Source: Prescottella defluvii
GTDB lineage: Bacteria; Actinomycetota; Actinomycetes; Mycobacteriales; Mycobacteriaceae
Assembly: GCF_000738775.1 (NCBI RefSeq)
Contig: NZ_JPOC01000021.1
Location: 1 to 64,000, forward strand
Direction of reading: 5' to 3'
DNA: 64,000 nt
How positions within the stretch are numbered: the first letter of the stretch is position 1; the number at the start of each line of letters is the position of its first letter. Of the stretch, positions 9,501 to 22,400 are shown piece after piece. The notes beneath the pieces were generated by a model that was not told the DNA's origin, did not search any database, and worked only from the letters and a program-made list of their open reading frames with translations. A program made the translations under genes and the position numbers.

Positions 9501-10489
9501 AAGGCCCCCAGATCGACCTCGCGGACCGACTCCAGCAGATCCGAGAACGACTGCCGCGCAGCGATCCTGGTGCGCAGAGCCAGTGTTCCGACGAACATCC
9601 CGACCAGATCGTCGAGCGCGCGCTCACCGCGCCCGGCGATCGGGGTGCCCACCACGATGTCGTCCGTGTCGCCCATCCGGGCGAGCAGCACCGCGAGGGC
9701 CGCGTGGATCACCATGAACAGGCTCGTTCCGTGGTCGCGCGCGAACGTCACGAGTCGTCGGTGCAGTCCGGGGTCGAGCACGAACGCGACACGGTCGCCG
9801 CGGAAGGACTGCTGGGCCGGCCGCGGCCGGTCCGTCGGCAGGCGCAGCAGGTCGGGCGCGCCCGACAGCGCCTCGGTCCAGTACTCGAGTTGCCGGGACA
9901 GGACCGATCCGGGATCGGCGTCGTCGCCGAGGAGGGTCCGCTGCCACAGCGTGTAGTCGGCGTACTGCACCGCCAGCCGATCCCAGTCCGGTTCGCGGCC
10001 CACGGTGCGCGCGGCGTAGGCGCGCATCAGATCACGCGACAGCGGGCCCAGCGAGTAGCCGTCGATCACGATGTGGTGCGCGACGAGGACCAGGACGTGC
10101 TCATCGGGCGGCGCCACGAGCAGCGTTCCACGCACCGGAATCCTCTCGGTCACATCGAATCCCGTCGACACCGTCGCCCGCGTCCGGTCACGCAGTTCGT
10201 CCTCGCCGTCGACGGCGACCGGATCGAGTTCGATCGCGACCTCGGCCACCGGGCGGACGTCCTGGATCGGCCCGTCGGCGCCGATCGGGAACCGGGTGCG
10301 CAGCGACTCGTGCCGCGACACCACGTCGACGACCGCCGCCCGCAACGCAGGCACGTCGAGATCTCCGGTCAGGCGTACCACCAGCGGCACGTTGTACGCG
10401 GGCGACGACGGATCGAACTGGTTGATGAACCACATGCGCTGCTGCGCCGCCGACAGCTGGATCTCCGCCGGGCGCGGCACCGCCTCGAG
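6548..10489 (-). other. NRPS module 6 and release (C-A-T-TE)
   Basis: C6 has HHIVIDGYS. The A6 pocket reads D-A-F-F-V-A-A-I-M-(K), hydrophobic and unassigned. The last carrier is [13 protein letters not shown] type I thioesterase of about 240 residues follows ([15 protein letters not shown], catalytic Ser in GWSLGGV, His in CGHNDM). It releases the chain as a free acid or by macrolactonisation; which one cannot be told from sequence. Confidence 0.82.
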
Positions 10490-13400
10490 CACGGGGCGAC
10501 CGGACGGGCCGGTGTCGGCGTGCTCGATTCGTTCGGCGAGCGCTGCGGCCGTGGGAGCCTCGAACAGCGCCCGCACGCCGAGGTCGATGCCGAGCGTTTC
10601 GTCGAGGCGTGCCACGGCTCGCGTCGCGGACAGCGAGTTGCCGCCGAGGTCGAAGAAGCCGTCTCCGGTGCCGACCCGGTCGACCCCGAGGACCTCCGCG
10701 AACACCGTCGTGATCGCCTCCTCGACAGGGTCGGTCGGGGCCCGGAACACCGCTGCGGTGAAACCGAACTCGGGCTCGGGAAGCGCCCGCCGGTCGAGCT
10801 TTCCGACGGGGGTGAGCGGGATGTCGTCGAGAACGACGAACGCCGTCGGCACCATGTGTTCGGGCACCCGCTCAGCCAACCGTCCACGCAGATCGTCGAC
10901 GTCGATGCGGCCGCCGTCCCGCGCCACGACGTAGCTCACCAGCACCGTGTCGCCGCCCGGGCCACGGCGGCCCAGAGTGGTCGCGAAGCGCACGTCGGGG
11001 TGTCCGGTCAGCACGGCATCGATCTCCCCCAGTTCGATCCGGAAACCACGGATCTTGACCTGGAAGTCGCTGCGCCCGAGATACTCGAGCTTGCCGTCGG
11101 CCGTCCACGCGCCGACGTCGCCGGTGCGGTACATCCGATCGCCCGGTGCCCCGAACGGGTCGGGCAGGAACCGGGCCGCGGTCAGCCCCGGGCGCCGGTG
11201 GTACCCACGGGCCACTCCCGGTCCGGCGACGTAGACGTCGCCCCGGACACCGGCCGGCACCGGCTGCAGCCGCGAATCGAGCACGGTCTCGGTGACACCC
11301 GGGATGGGCCGGCCCAGGGAGTGCTCGGTCTCCTGGTCCGCGACGAACTCCTCGATGTTGACGACGATCGTGGTCTCGGTGGGTCCGTAGACGTTGAGGA
11401 TCCGTCGCTGCGGCAACCAGTCGTCCACCAGTTCCGGCGGCCAGGCCTCGCCGCCGACCAGCGCGCATTCGAGGTCGTCGAGTCCGGACGGATCCACCGA
11501 CGCGAGTGCGGCCGGGGTGATGAAGGCGTGCGTCACCCGCTGCTTCCGCAGGACCGCCGTCAGTTCGGAGCCGCCGTAGACCGTGCGCGGGACGAGCACC
11601 ATCGTCGCGCCGACCGCGAAGCACAGCAGGTACTCGAGCACCGAGACGTCGAAGCTGGGCGAGGAGAAGTGCAGGGTTCGCGCCTCCGCGGTGACACCGC
11701 AGGCGTCGCGCTGCGCGTCCGCGTAGTTGCCCAGGCCCCGGTGGGTGACGGTGACGGCCTTCGGTCGTCCCGTGGACCCGGACGTGTAGATCAGATAGGC
11801 GGCGGCATCGAGGCGGAGCGGAGCGGCCCGATCGGTGTCGGTGATGGGTCCGGCGGACGTGTCGGTGAGAGCGGCGACGAACCCATCGTCGTCAAGTACC
11901 AGCCATCGCGGCCCGTCGGGCAGTCTCGGCCGGTGGGCCGTCGTCGTCAGACCGATGTCGGCACCCGAATCGTCGACCATCGCCACGACGCGTTCGGCCG
12001 GGTAGTCCGGGTCGACGGGCACGAACGCGCCACCCGCACGGGCCACCGCCCACATCGCGACGACCGACTCGATCGACCTCGGGATGCCCAGCACCACACG
12101 CGATTCCGGACCGACGCCACAGTCGATCAACGTGCGTGCGAGCCGGTTGGACCAGGAATCGAGTTCGCCGTAGGTGACCTCGCGCGCGCCGTTGACGAGC
12201 GCCGTCGCCTCGGGGTCGCGGGCCACGGCGGCGTCGAGGATCTCCGGGAGGGTGCGGAGCGCGGACCGCCGACCGCCGCGGACCGGGACCAGGGCGCGGC
12301 GCTCGGCGCCGGTCAGCAGATCCAGCGCCGCGAGTCGCCGCTGCGGGTCGTCGACGAGTCCCGCGAATGCGTGCAGCACCCGCAGCAGTCGCGCGGCGAT
12401 CCCGGCCACCGTCGCGCCGCCCACCAAATCGGGACGGAACTTCATCGTCACCTGCAGCTGCTCGTCGGGCGCCGACGCGACGACACTGAGCGGGAAGTGC
12501 GCGGAGTCCCGGGCCTCCACCCCGGTCAACCGCATCCCGTCCAGGTCGGTGTCCCCCGACGCGGTGGTGCGGGTCGGGTACGACTCGAACACCGTGAGGG
12601 TGTCGAAGATCGAGCCCGGCCCGACGGCCTGCTGGATCTCGGCGAGCCCGACGTGGTGGTGGTCGAGCATCGCCGACTGCGCGGCCTGGACCCGGTCGAG
12701 CAGTTCGCCGAGACTCGCGTACGGATCGAGCCGGACCCGGACCGGAACCGTGTTGATGAACAGCCCGATCATCGTCTCGATGCCCGCGATGTGCGGCGGG
12801 CGTCCCGACACCGTGGCCCCGAAGACCACGTCGTCACGGCCGGTGAGCAGTCCCAGCACGATCCCCCACGACGCCTGGACGACGGTGTTCAGGGTGACGC
12901 CGCGGGCCCGGGCGAGGTTCCGTAGCCGCTCCGACGTCGGTGCATCCAGTCGATAGGTGCGATCCCGCGACTCGGTGTACGCCTCCGTGGCCGCGGCGTG
13001 GCCCGGCAGCAGGAGCGTGGGGTCGTCGATGTCGCCGACGGCGCGCACCCACGCGTCGAGGGCGGCCTCCCGGTCCTGCCGGGCCAGCCATTCGAGGTAG
13101 CGGCGGTGCGAGCGGGGACGCGGCAGCGCGACGTCGTCCCCGCCTGTCAGGTACAGCGTGACGAACTCTTCGAGCAGGAGCGGGGTGGACCAGCCGTCGA
13201 ACAGGATGTGGTGTTCGGTGAGGACCACCCGGTGTGCGCCGCCGGGCATGTGTACCAGCATCATTCGCAGCAGCGGAGCCGTCGTGACGTCGAACGGGGT
13301 GGCGCGGTCGCCGTCGAGCAGTGCCGCCAGCCGCGTGCCGGCTTCCCGTTCCCCGAGCCCGGACAGGTCGATTTCGTGCCATGCCGCCTCGACGCCGGTG

Positions 13401-16400
13401 CACACCACCTGCACCGGGTCGCCGCTCGGGAGCCGCGTGTAGGCCGTGCGCAGGTTCGGATGCCGGTCGAGCAGTGTCCTGCCCGCCCGTCGCAGACGCG
13501 GCCCGTCCACCGCCCCCTCGAGGGTCAGGATCAGCTGGACCAGGTACGCGTCCGTGGAGTCCGCGGCCAGTTCGGCGTGGAACAGCATGCCGCGCTGCAT
13601 CGGGGACAGCGGCCAGAGATCGGCCAGGCCCGGGTACCGCTGCTCGAGTCGGTCGATCGTCGCCTGATCCACCTCCACCAGGTCCAGGTCCGAGGGGGTC
13701 GACCCGCCCGCCCCGGGGGTCCGGACATGGGCGGCGAGTGCCTCGGCGGCACCGATCCACAACTGCGCCAACCGCTGCACCTCGCCGGAACTCAGGACGC
13801 CGCGGGGGAAGTCCCAGGTCGCCGACAACCTCGGTCCGTCCGGTCCCGACACCGTGACGGCGTTGACGTCGATCGCGAACACGACCGGCAGGTTCGGTGC
13901 GACGACGCCTCGCAGTCCGGAATCCTCGACGGGAAGCCAGGTTCCGGCGGCCCGATCGGTGGTGCCGGTGTCGAACCGGCCGAGGTAGTTGAAGCTGATG
14001 TCGGGCAGCCGACGCGGAGCCAGGACGGCCGCGGTCGCGTCGTCCAGGTACCGGAGCATGCCGAACCCGATGCCATGATCGGGAATTGCCCGCAGTTGCT
14101 CCTTGACCGTCTTCACCGCGGCACCGACGACCGCCCCGTCGTCTGCCCGGTCGACGGCGGCGATGTCCACACCGGCGAAGTCGAGTCGCACGGGGTAGAG
14201 CGAGGTGAACCAGCCGACGGTCCGGGACAGGTCGGCGCCGGGTACCACCTGCTGTTCCCTGCCGTGTCCCTCGAGCACGACCGCCACCGCGTCGCCGTCG
14301 CCGCCGCGCTCGCGGCGCCACTGGACCAGCGCGAGCGCCAGCACGGTGACCAGTCCGTCGTCGACCGACCCGTGGAAGCGGTCGGGCACCGTGGTCGTGA
14401 GGGCGGCCGTGACCTCGGCCGGTAGTTCCACCTCGACGCGGTCGAGCGTGGACGCGACGTCCACGTGCGGATCCAGTGCGCGCCCGACCGGGCATCGCCC
14501 GTCGTCCGCGGTCGCCGACCGCCACAGGTCCAGTTCCGCCGCCCGCGCCGGCGCGACCGTGGCGAGTCCGTCCGCCCACGTCCGCATCGACGTCCCGGCC
14601 GGCGGCAGCGCCGGATCGGTGCCCGCCGCCACCGCGGAGCAGGCCGCCGCGAGGTCGGGGACCAGGATGCGCCACGACACGCCGTCGATCACCAGGTGGT
14701 GTGCCACGATCAGCAGCCGGGCGCCGTCGGCCGCGGCGAACCTCACGAGCTGGATCATGCTGCCGGACATCGGGTCGAGCCGATCCGCCGCCGCTTCCAG
14801 AGCGGCGCGCGCGGATGCGGTGAAGCCGGTGCCGGACACCGTCTCGACGGGGACGCCCTCGACGATCGCGCGGGCGTCGACCGCGCCGGGGGGTCGTACC
14901 TCGATCCGCAGGCCGGTGCCGGACCGTGCGTCGGGACGCAGCCGGGACCGCAGCATGTCGTGGCGGTCCAGGACCGCTTCCAGGCCGCGGGCCAGGACGT
15001 CGCCGTCGATGTCGGGCGGGAGGTCGAGCAGCACCGACTGCGAGTACCGGTCGGCGTCCCCGCCCCGGTCCGCGAGCCAGTGCACGATCGGGGTGGTCAC
15101 GACGTCGCCGACGCCGCCGCCGGGAAGTTCCCGCAGCGGCGCCGGCCCGCGGCGTTCCGAGTACTCGGCGACCTCGGCGAGCCCGGCGACGGTGCGCCGC
15201 TCGAAGACGTCCCGGGGTGTCAGTGTCACGCCGGCGGACTGGGCGCGGGCCACCAACTGGATCGACATGATCGAGTCGCCGCCGAGCCCGAAGAACGAAT
15301 CGTCCGCGCCCACCGACCGGGCACCGAGGATCTCGGCGAACAACCCGGCGAGGATCCGCTCGACGTCGGTGGCCGGCGCCCTGCCCGCACCGGCGCTCGG
15401 TGCCGGGTCCGGCAGCGCCGCGCGGTCGACCTTGCCGTTCACCGTCATCGGGAACGCGTCGAGCACCACGACGGCGGCGGGCACCATGTAGGTCGGCAGC
15501 CGCTGCCCGGCTTCGGCGAGTATCGCGTCGGGATCCGGTTCGTGGCCCGGTTCGGGCACCACGTACCCGAACAGCCGCCGGCCACCGGTGTCCCCGGCGC
15601 GGGTGAGCACGACGGCCGACGCCACCCCCGGCACCGCGAGCAGCGCCGCCTCCACCTCGCCCGGCTCCACCCGGAATCCGCGCACCTGCACCTGGAAGTC
15701 CCTGCGTCCCAAGTATTCGAGCCCGCCGGACGTCGTCCACCGAACTCGATCGCCGGAGCGGTACATCCGCTGTCCACCCAGGAACGGATCCGCGACGAAG
15801 CGGGCCGCGGTCAGTCCCGGACGGCCCCGGTAGCCCCGCGCCACCTGCGGCCCGCAGACGTACAGTTCCCCGGCCACGCCGGGCGGCACGGGGTGCAGGC
15901 GGTCGTCGAGCACGCGGACCCGGACTCCGGGAAGCCCGACACCGACCGCCGATCCGACGGGCCGCTGCGCCCGTTCGGCGCGGACCGCTGCCGCGTCGAT
16001 CCGCCGCCAGGTCACGTGCACGCACGTCTCGGTGATACCGAGCATGTTGACCAGCACGGGCGCCGTGTCACCGTGCCGTTCGATCCAGCCGGATAGCCGC
16101 GTCGCGTCCAGCGTCTCCCCGCCGAACACCACGTAGCGCAGTGCGAGGTCACCCGGCGAGTCCGCATCGGCGTCCGCGAGTGGGTGGAAGGCGGACGGAG
16201 TCTGACTGAGGACCGTCACGGACTCGTCCCGCAGCAGCCGCAGCAGGGCACGCGGGTCGCGTGCGGTGTGGTAGTCCACGACCACCACCCGGCCACCGAA
16301 TCCGAGTGCACCCCACAGTTCCCAGACCGCGAAGTCGAACGCGAACGAGTGGAACATCGTCCACACGTCGCCCGACCCGAACCCGAGAACGTCCCGGACG

Positions 16401-19400
16401 CCGGTCAGCAGCGTCGCGACGTTGCGATGGGTCACCGTCACGCCCTTGGGGCGCCCGGTCGAACCCGACGTGTAGATCAGGTACGCGAGCGAATCCGGGT
16501 GCAACGGCCGGGTCCGGTCGGTGTCGGTGACGGGCGCCGCGGGGTACCGGTCGACCTCGTCGCGGGTGTCGGGTGAATCCACACACATGACGGGAAGCCC
16601 TTCGGGCAGAACGACATCCGCCCGGTCGCGGCGGAACGCCCCGTCCACCAACGCGCACGCCGCACCGGCATCGCCGACCACGAACCGGATCCGGTCGGCG
16701 GGATATCCCGGATCCACCGGGAGATAGGCGGCGCCGGCACGCACGACCCCCACCAGCGTCGCGACGAGGTCCGCGCTCCGGCCCATCACGACCGCCACCA
16801 CCGATTCGGGACCGATGCCCCGATCGATCATCCACCGGGCCAGCCGGTTCGAACGCTCGTCGAGTTGCCGGTAGCTGATCCGCTCAGTGCCCGCGACCAC
16901 CGCGTCGGCGTGCGGTGCTGCGGCGACGGAGGCCGCGAACAGGTCCGCGAGCGTGGTGTCGGCCGCGATCGGCGCCCCCTCCTCGGCGGCGGCCCCCGTG
17001 GGCGCACCGGTCAGGTCGAGGTCGCCGACCGGCCGACGTGGGTCGGCGGCGAACTCCGCGAGCACCCGGGCGGTCATCTCGGCGAGTTCGGTCGCCGTCG
17101 CGCGGTCGAAGATGTCCGAGGCGTACAGGAGATCACCGGACAGCCCGGTCGCCTCGCCGTCGCCGTCGTGGGTCTCCCCGATGCCGAACTGCAGATCGAA
17201 CTTGACCTCGCCGGGATCGACGTCGAGGGCCTCGACCGTCAGGCCCGGCAGTTGTACCCGTGGCCGCTCGACGTTGCGGAACTCGAGCATCACCTGAACC
17301 AGTGGCGCGTACGACGTGCTGCGTCCCGCACCGAGGCGTTCGACGATCCGCTCGAACGGCACGTCGGCGTGCGCGAACGCGTCGATGTCGCCGTCGCGGA
17401 CCACGTCGAGCAGGTCCGCGAACGACGCCCCCGGATCGACCGCGGTGCGCAGGGGCAGGGTGTTGACGAACATGCCGACCACATCGTCCAGCTCGGCCTC
17501 GCCACGGCCCGCGACGGGAGTGCCGATCACCACGTCCCGATCGGCCCCGATCCGCGACAGCAGGGCCACCAGTGCGGCGTGGACCACCATGAACAGCGTC
17601 GAGTCGTGTTGCCGGGCAAGGTCGGCGAGACGGCGATGGATGTCGGCCCCCACCGCGAACGACGCCCGGCCCCCGGCGGTCGACCGGTGTCCGGCGCGGG
17701 GACGGTCGAGCGGCAACGCCGCGACGGGTGGCGCGCCGCCGAGCCGGGCGAGCCACCACGACTCCTCGCGGGCGAGCGCCGACTGCGGGTCGCCGGGAGC
17801 CCCGAGGACGTCGCGCTGCCACAGTGCGTAGTCGGCGTACTGGACCGGCAACCGGTCCCACCCCGGTGCCGCACCCGTCACCCGGGCCGCGTACGCGGTC
17901 GCGACGTCGCGGGCCAGCGGGCCGATGGAGAACCCGTCCGCGACGATGTGGTGCACCACCAGCACCAGCACGTGCACCTCGGCCGCCACCTTCAGCAGCG
18001 CCACCCGGACCGGAACCCGCTCCGCGACATCGAAACCCCCGCCGACCACCTCCGCGACCCGGTCGGCGACGGCGTCCGCGGCGATCGGCTCGGGAGTCAG
18101 GGTCCCGACCACGTCGCCGGCCGGCACCGTCACCTGCGCGGGCCCCGACGCCGACGCCGGGAACACCGTGCGCAGCAACTCCTGCCGCTCGACGACGTCG
18201 ACGAGCGCAGACCGCAGCGCAGCCACGTCGAGCACGCCGGACAGTCTCAGCGCCATCGGCACGTTGTAGGCCGCGGACGCGGGCTCGAACTGGTTGACGA
18301 ACCACATCCGCTCCTGCGCCCACGACAGCGGCACCCGCTCGGGCCGGACACCGGCGCGCAGCGCGCGGCGGTCCGCGGTGCCATCGCTCCCGGCGCGCCC
18401 GGCCCGGGCGGCGAGCCGGCCCGGGGTCCCGCACGCGAAGAGGTCCCGCACGTCGATCGCCGAGCCGAGGGCGCGGTTGATCCGCGCAACCGCCCGGGTC
18501 GCGCTGAGCGAGTTGCCGCCGAGCGCGAAGAAGTTGTCGTCCACACCGACTCGCTCGACGCCGGTGACCTCCGCGAAGACCGTCACCACCTGTTGCTCGG
18601 CCGGGGTGCTCGGGGCCCGGAACCGCGGGGCCGCCGAGGTGAAGTCCGGCGCGGGGAGCGCCTCCCGATCGAGCTTGCCGACGGGCGTCAGCGGGATCTC
18701 GTCGAGAACCACGACCGCGTTCGGCAGCAGATGTGCCGGGAGTCGCTGGGCGGCGAACTCGGTCAGCGCCGACACGTCGATGTCGTGGTCCGCACCGGGC
18801 ACCACGTACGAGACCAGCAGCGGATCCCCGCCGCCGCGGCGGTGCGCCGCCGTCACCGCGTGCGCCACCGCGGGATGCGCGACGAGCACCGCGTCGATCT
18901 CCCCCGGTTCGATGCGGAATCCGCGCACCTTCGTCTGGAAGTCGCTGCGGCCCAAGTAGTCCAGCGCGCCATCCGGTCGCCGGCGGACGACGTCACCGGT
19001 GCGGTACATGCGGCTGCCGGGCGGCCCGAGAGGACACGCGACGAACCGTGCCGCCGTCAGCCCCGCACGGCGGTGGTATCCGCGGGCCGTGCCCGCCCCG
19101 GACAGGTACAGCTCGCCCGGAACACCGACGGGGACGCGGCGCAGGAAGGCGTCGAGCACGACGACGGCGGTGCCGCGCACGGGCGTGCCGATGGGGATGT
19201 CGGCGCCCGGCACCAACGGCGCACTGATCGTGGACAGCACCGTCGATTCCGTCGGCCCGTAGCCGTCGAGCATGATCCGTCCCGGCGCCCAGTCGGCGAC
19301 CAGTTCCGGGCCCACCGCGTCACCCGCGACGACCAGGACCTCGAGCTGGTCGAGCCGCTCGGGTTCGACGGTCGCCAGGGCCGCCGGTGTGATGCAGGCG

Positions 19401-22400
19401 TGGGTGATCCGTTCGCGGCGCAACAGGTCACCGAGCGGATCGCCACCGTAGACGTCGGGCGGCGCCACCACCAGCGTCGCCCCCGCGACGGATGCCTGCA
19501 GCAACTCGAGCACGGAGACGTCGAAGCTCGGTGAGCAGATGTGCAGGCAGCGGGCGTCGGGGGTGATCGGGTAGCGCGCCCGCTGCTCGGCCAGCAGGCT
19601 CGCCAGTCCGCGATGGGTCACGCTCACCCCCTTGGGGCGGCCCGTGGACCCCGACGTGTAGATCAGGTAGGCGACGTCGTCCACGAGCACGGGGCGCACT
19701 CGTTCCTCGGCGGAGACCGGTTCCGCGGCGACGCCCTCCGGCGGGTCGCCGAGCACCAGCCAGCGCAGAGTGCCCGGCAGTCCGTCGCGGTGGGTGGCGG
19801 TCGTGAGGCCGACGCTCGCCCCGGAATCGGTGATCATGTGCTCGATACGCGCACGCGGGTAGGTCGGATCGACGGGCACGAACGCCGCGCCGGTCTTCGC
19901 CACCGCCCACACCGCCAGCACCGATTCCAGCGATCGTGGAATCGCGCACGCCACCACCACGCCCGGCGCCGCACCGACACCGATCAGGCTGCGCGCCCAC
20001 CGGTTCGACAGCTCGTCCAATCCGCGGTACGTGAGGCGACCACCGCGCGCGTCGACCGCGACGGCATCCGCGTGGCCGGAGACGGCCGCGGTGAGGAGAT
20101 CCGGTAGCAGTCGCGGCGGGGCGGGCGCGGTATCCCGTGTCGGAGCACCGGTCTCCCGCTCCCGATCGGACAGCAGATCGACGGCCGCGAGCGGGAGTCC
20201 GTCCGCGTGGGAGATCGTCGTGAGCGCCGATCGCAGTCGCGCGGCGACGGATTCCGCCGCCGCCGGGGCCACACTGCCCACCCGGTACTTCAGGGACACC
20301 TCGAGTCGGTCGGTGAGTCCCACCGTCACGGTGATCGGGTAGTGCGTGGCGTCGAGTCCCTCGACGCCGTCGACGTGCAGCCCCGCGATGTCCGTGCCGT
20401 CCTCGAGGGCCGCCCGGTCCACCGGATACGACTCGAACACCGTCAGGGTGTCGAAGACGGCACCCGGGCCGGCCGACTGCTGGATGTCGGCGAGCCCGAT
20501 GTGGTGGTGGTCCATCAGGGCCGACTGCTCGCCCTGCACGCGGGTCAGCAGATCCCCGACGGTTTCACGTGGATCGAGTGTCACGCGCACCGGCACGGTG
20601 TTGATGAACAGCCCGATCATGGTCTCGATACCGGGAACCTCGGGGGCACGACCGGATACGGTGGCGCCGAACACGACGTCCGACCGGCCCGTGAGCACGC
20701 CGAGCACGAGCGCCCAGGCCACCTGCACGACGGTGTTGACGGTGACGTCGCGGTCCCGCGCCACCCGGGTGAGGGCCGCGGTCTCCGCCTCGTCCAGCGT
20801 CACGGTCACCGCGGCCACCGCGAGTTCGTCGGACTGCAACGCCGGCAGGGTCGGCGCCAGCAGGGTCGGTTCGGGGGCACCGGCGAGCGCGTCGCGCCAG
20901 GCCGCGGCCGATCCGTCCTGACCCGCGAGCCACACCAGGTAGTCGCGGTACTCACCGCCGTGCGGCAGCACCGACGGGTCCGCCTCGGCCGCATACAGAG
21001 TCAGCAACTGTTGCAGCAGAAGCGGAGTGGACCAGCCGTCGAGCAGGATGTGGTGGTGCGTCACCAATAGCCGGTACCGCCCGGGAGCCAGGCGGACGAG
21101 CACGAACCGCATCAGCGGCGCGCGGCCCATCGGGAAGGCGGTCGCACGGTCGTCGCTCAGCAGCGCCTGCCAGTGCTGTTCGCGCGCAGGATCGTCCAGA
21201 CCGGACAGGTCGATCTCGTTCCACGGCACCGCGACGTCGGCCGCGATCACCTGGAGCGTCTCACCCGCGCCGTCGTCCACGAAACACGCACGCAGGTTCG
21301 GGTTCCCCCGCAGCACGGCGCGGGCCGACGCGACGAGCCGTTCCCGGTCGGGCTCGCCCCGCAGGTCCACCACGATCTGAACCGTGTAGGAATCGGGGGC
21401 GTTCCCGGCCATCCGGGCGTGGAACAGCAACCCGGACTGCAGCGGGGTGAGCGGCCAGACGTCCACCAGTCCGGGCCGCTGAGCTTCGAGGGTGTCGATG
21501 GTCGCCTGATCGAGGCGGACCAGTGCGAGGTCCGACGGCGTGAGCCCGCCGGCGTCCGGGGACCGCGAGTACGTGGCGAGCGCCGCCAGCGCGTCCCGCC
21601 ACAGCTGCGCGAGACGGCGGATGTCGGTGCCGGAGAACACGCCCGGCGCGAACGACCACGTCGACTGCAGTGCCGCACCGCCTCGGCCCGCACCGATCCC
21701 GGCGGCGATGTCGAGCGGCGCCAGAACGGGCATGTCCGGATCCTGCGTGCCACCGAGGCCGCCGTCGCCCTCGACCGGCATCCACGCCCGGGGCGCGGTG
21801 TCGTCACCGGGCGCGAGGCGGCCGAGATAGTTGAGGAGGATCTGCGGCGAGCACCGCAGTCGCGCACCCGCCTCGCTGTCCCGCTCGGTGAGCAGTCCGT
21901 ATCCGAGACCGTGGTCGGGGATCGAGCGCAGATGCTCCTTGACCTGTTTGACGGCGTGGCCCGCGGCCGGCCCGCCATCGAACGCGTCGTCCAGGTCGAT
22001 CGACGACAGATCCGGCCGCGTCGGATGGATCGTGGTGAACCAGCCCACCGTCCGGCTCAGGTCGGCGCCCGGCACCAGTGTCTCCTCACGACCGTGTCCT
22101 TCGATCCCGAGAATGGGATCGATTGCGGTGCCGTCGCGTTCGGTGGTCCAGCGGCGCACTGCCATCGCGAGTGCCGTCAGCAGCACATCGACCGGGGTGC
22201 CGTGGATCGCCGTCGGCAGCGTCGTGAGCACGGGGACGGTGAGCTCGGGCGGCAGGTCGACCGGCAGCACCTCGACCGCCGCATGGACGTCGCGGGTGGG
22301 ATCGGCGGCGCGTCGTCCCAGGGGCGGGTCGCCCGCACCGATGATCTTCTCCCACAGCGGTATCTCCCGGCGCCGGCGGCCCGCGACATCTCGCAGCGCG

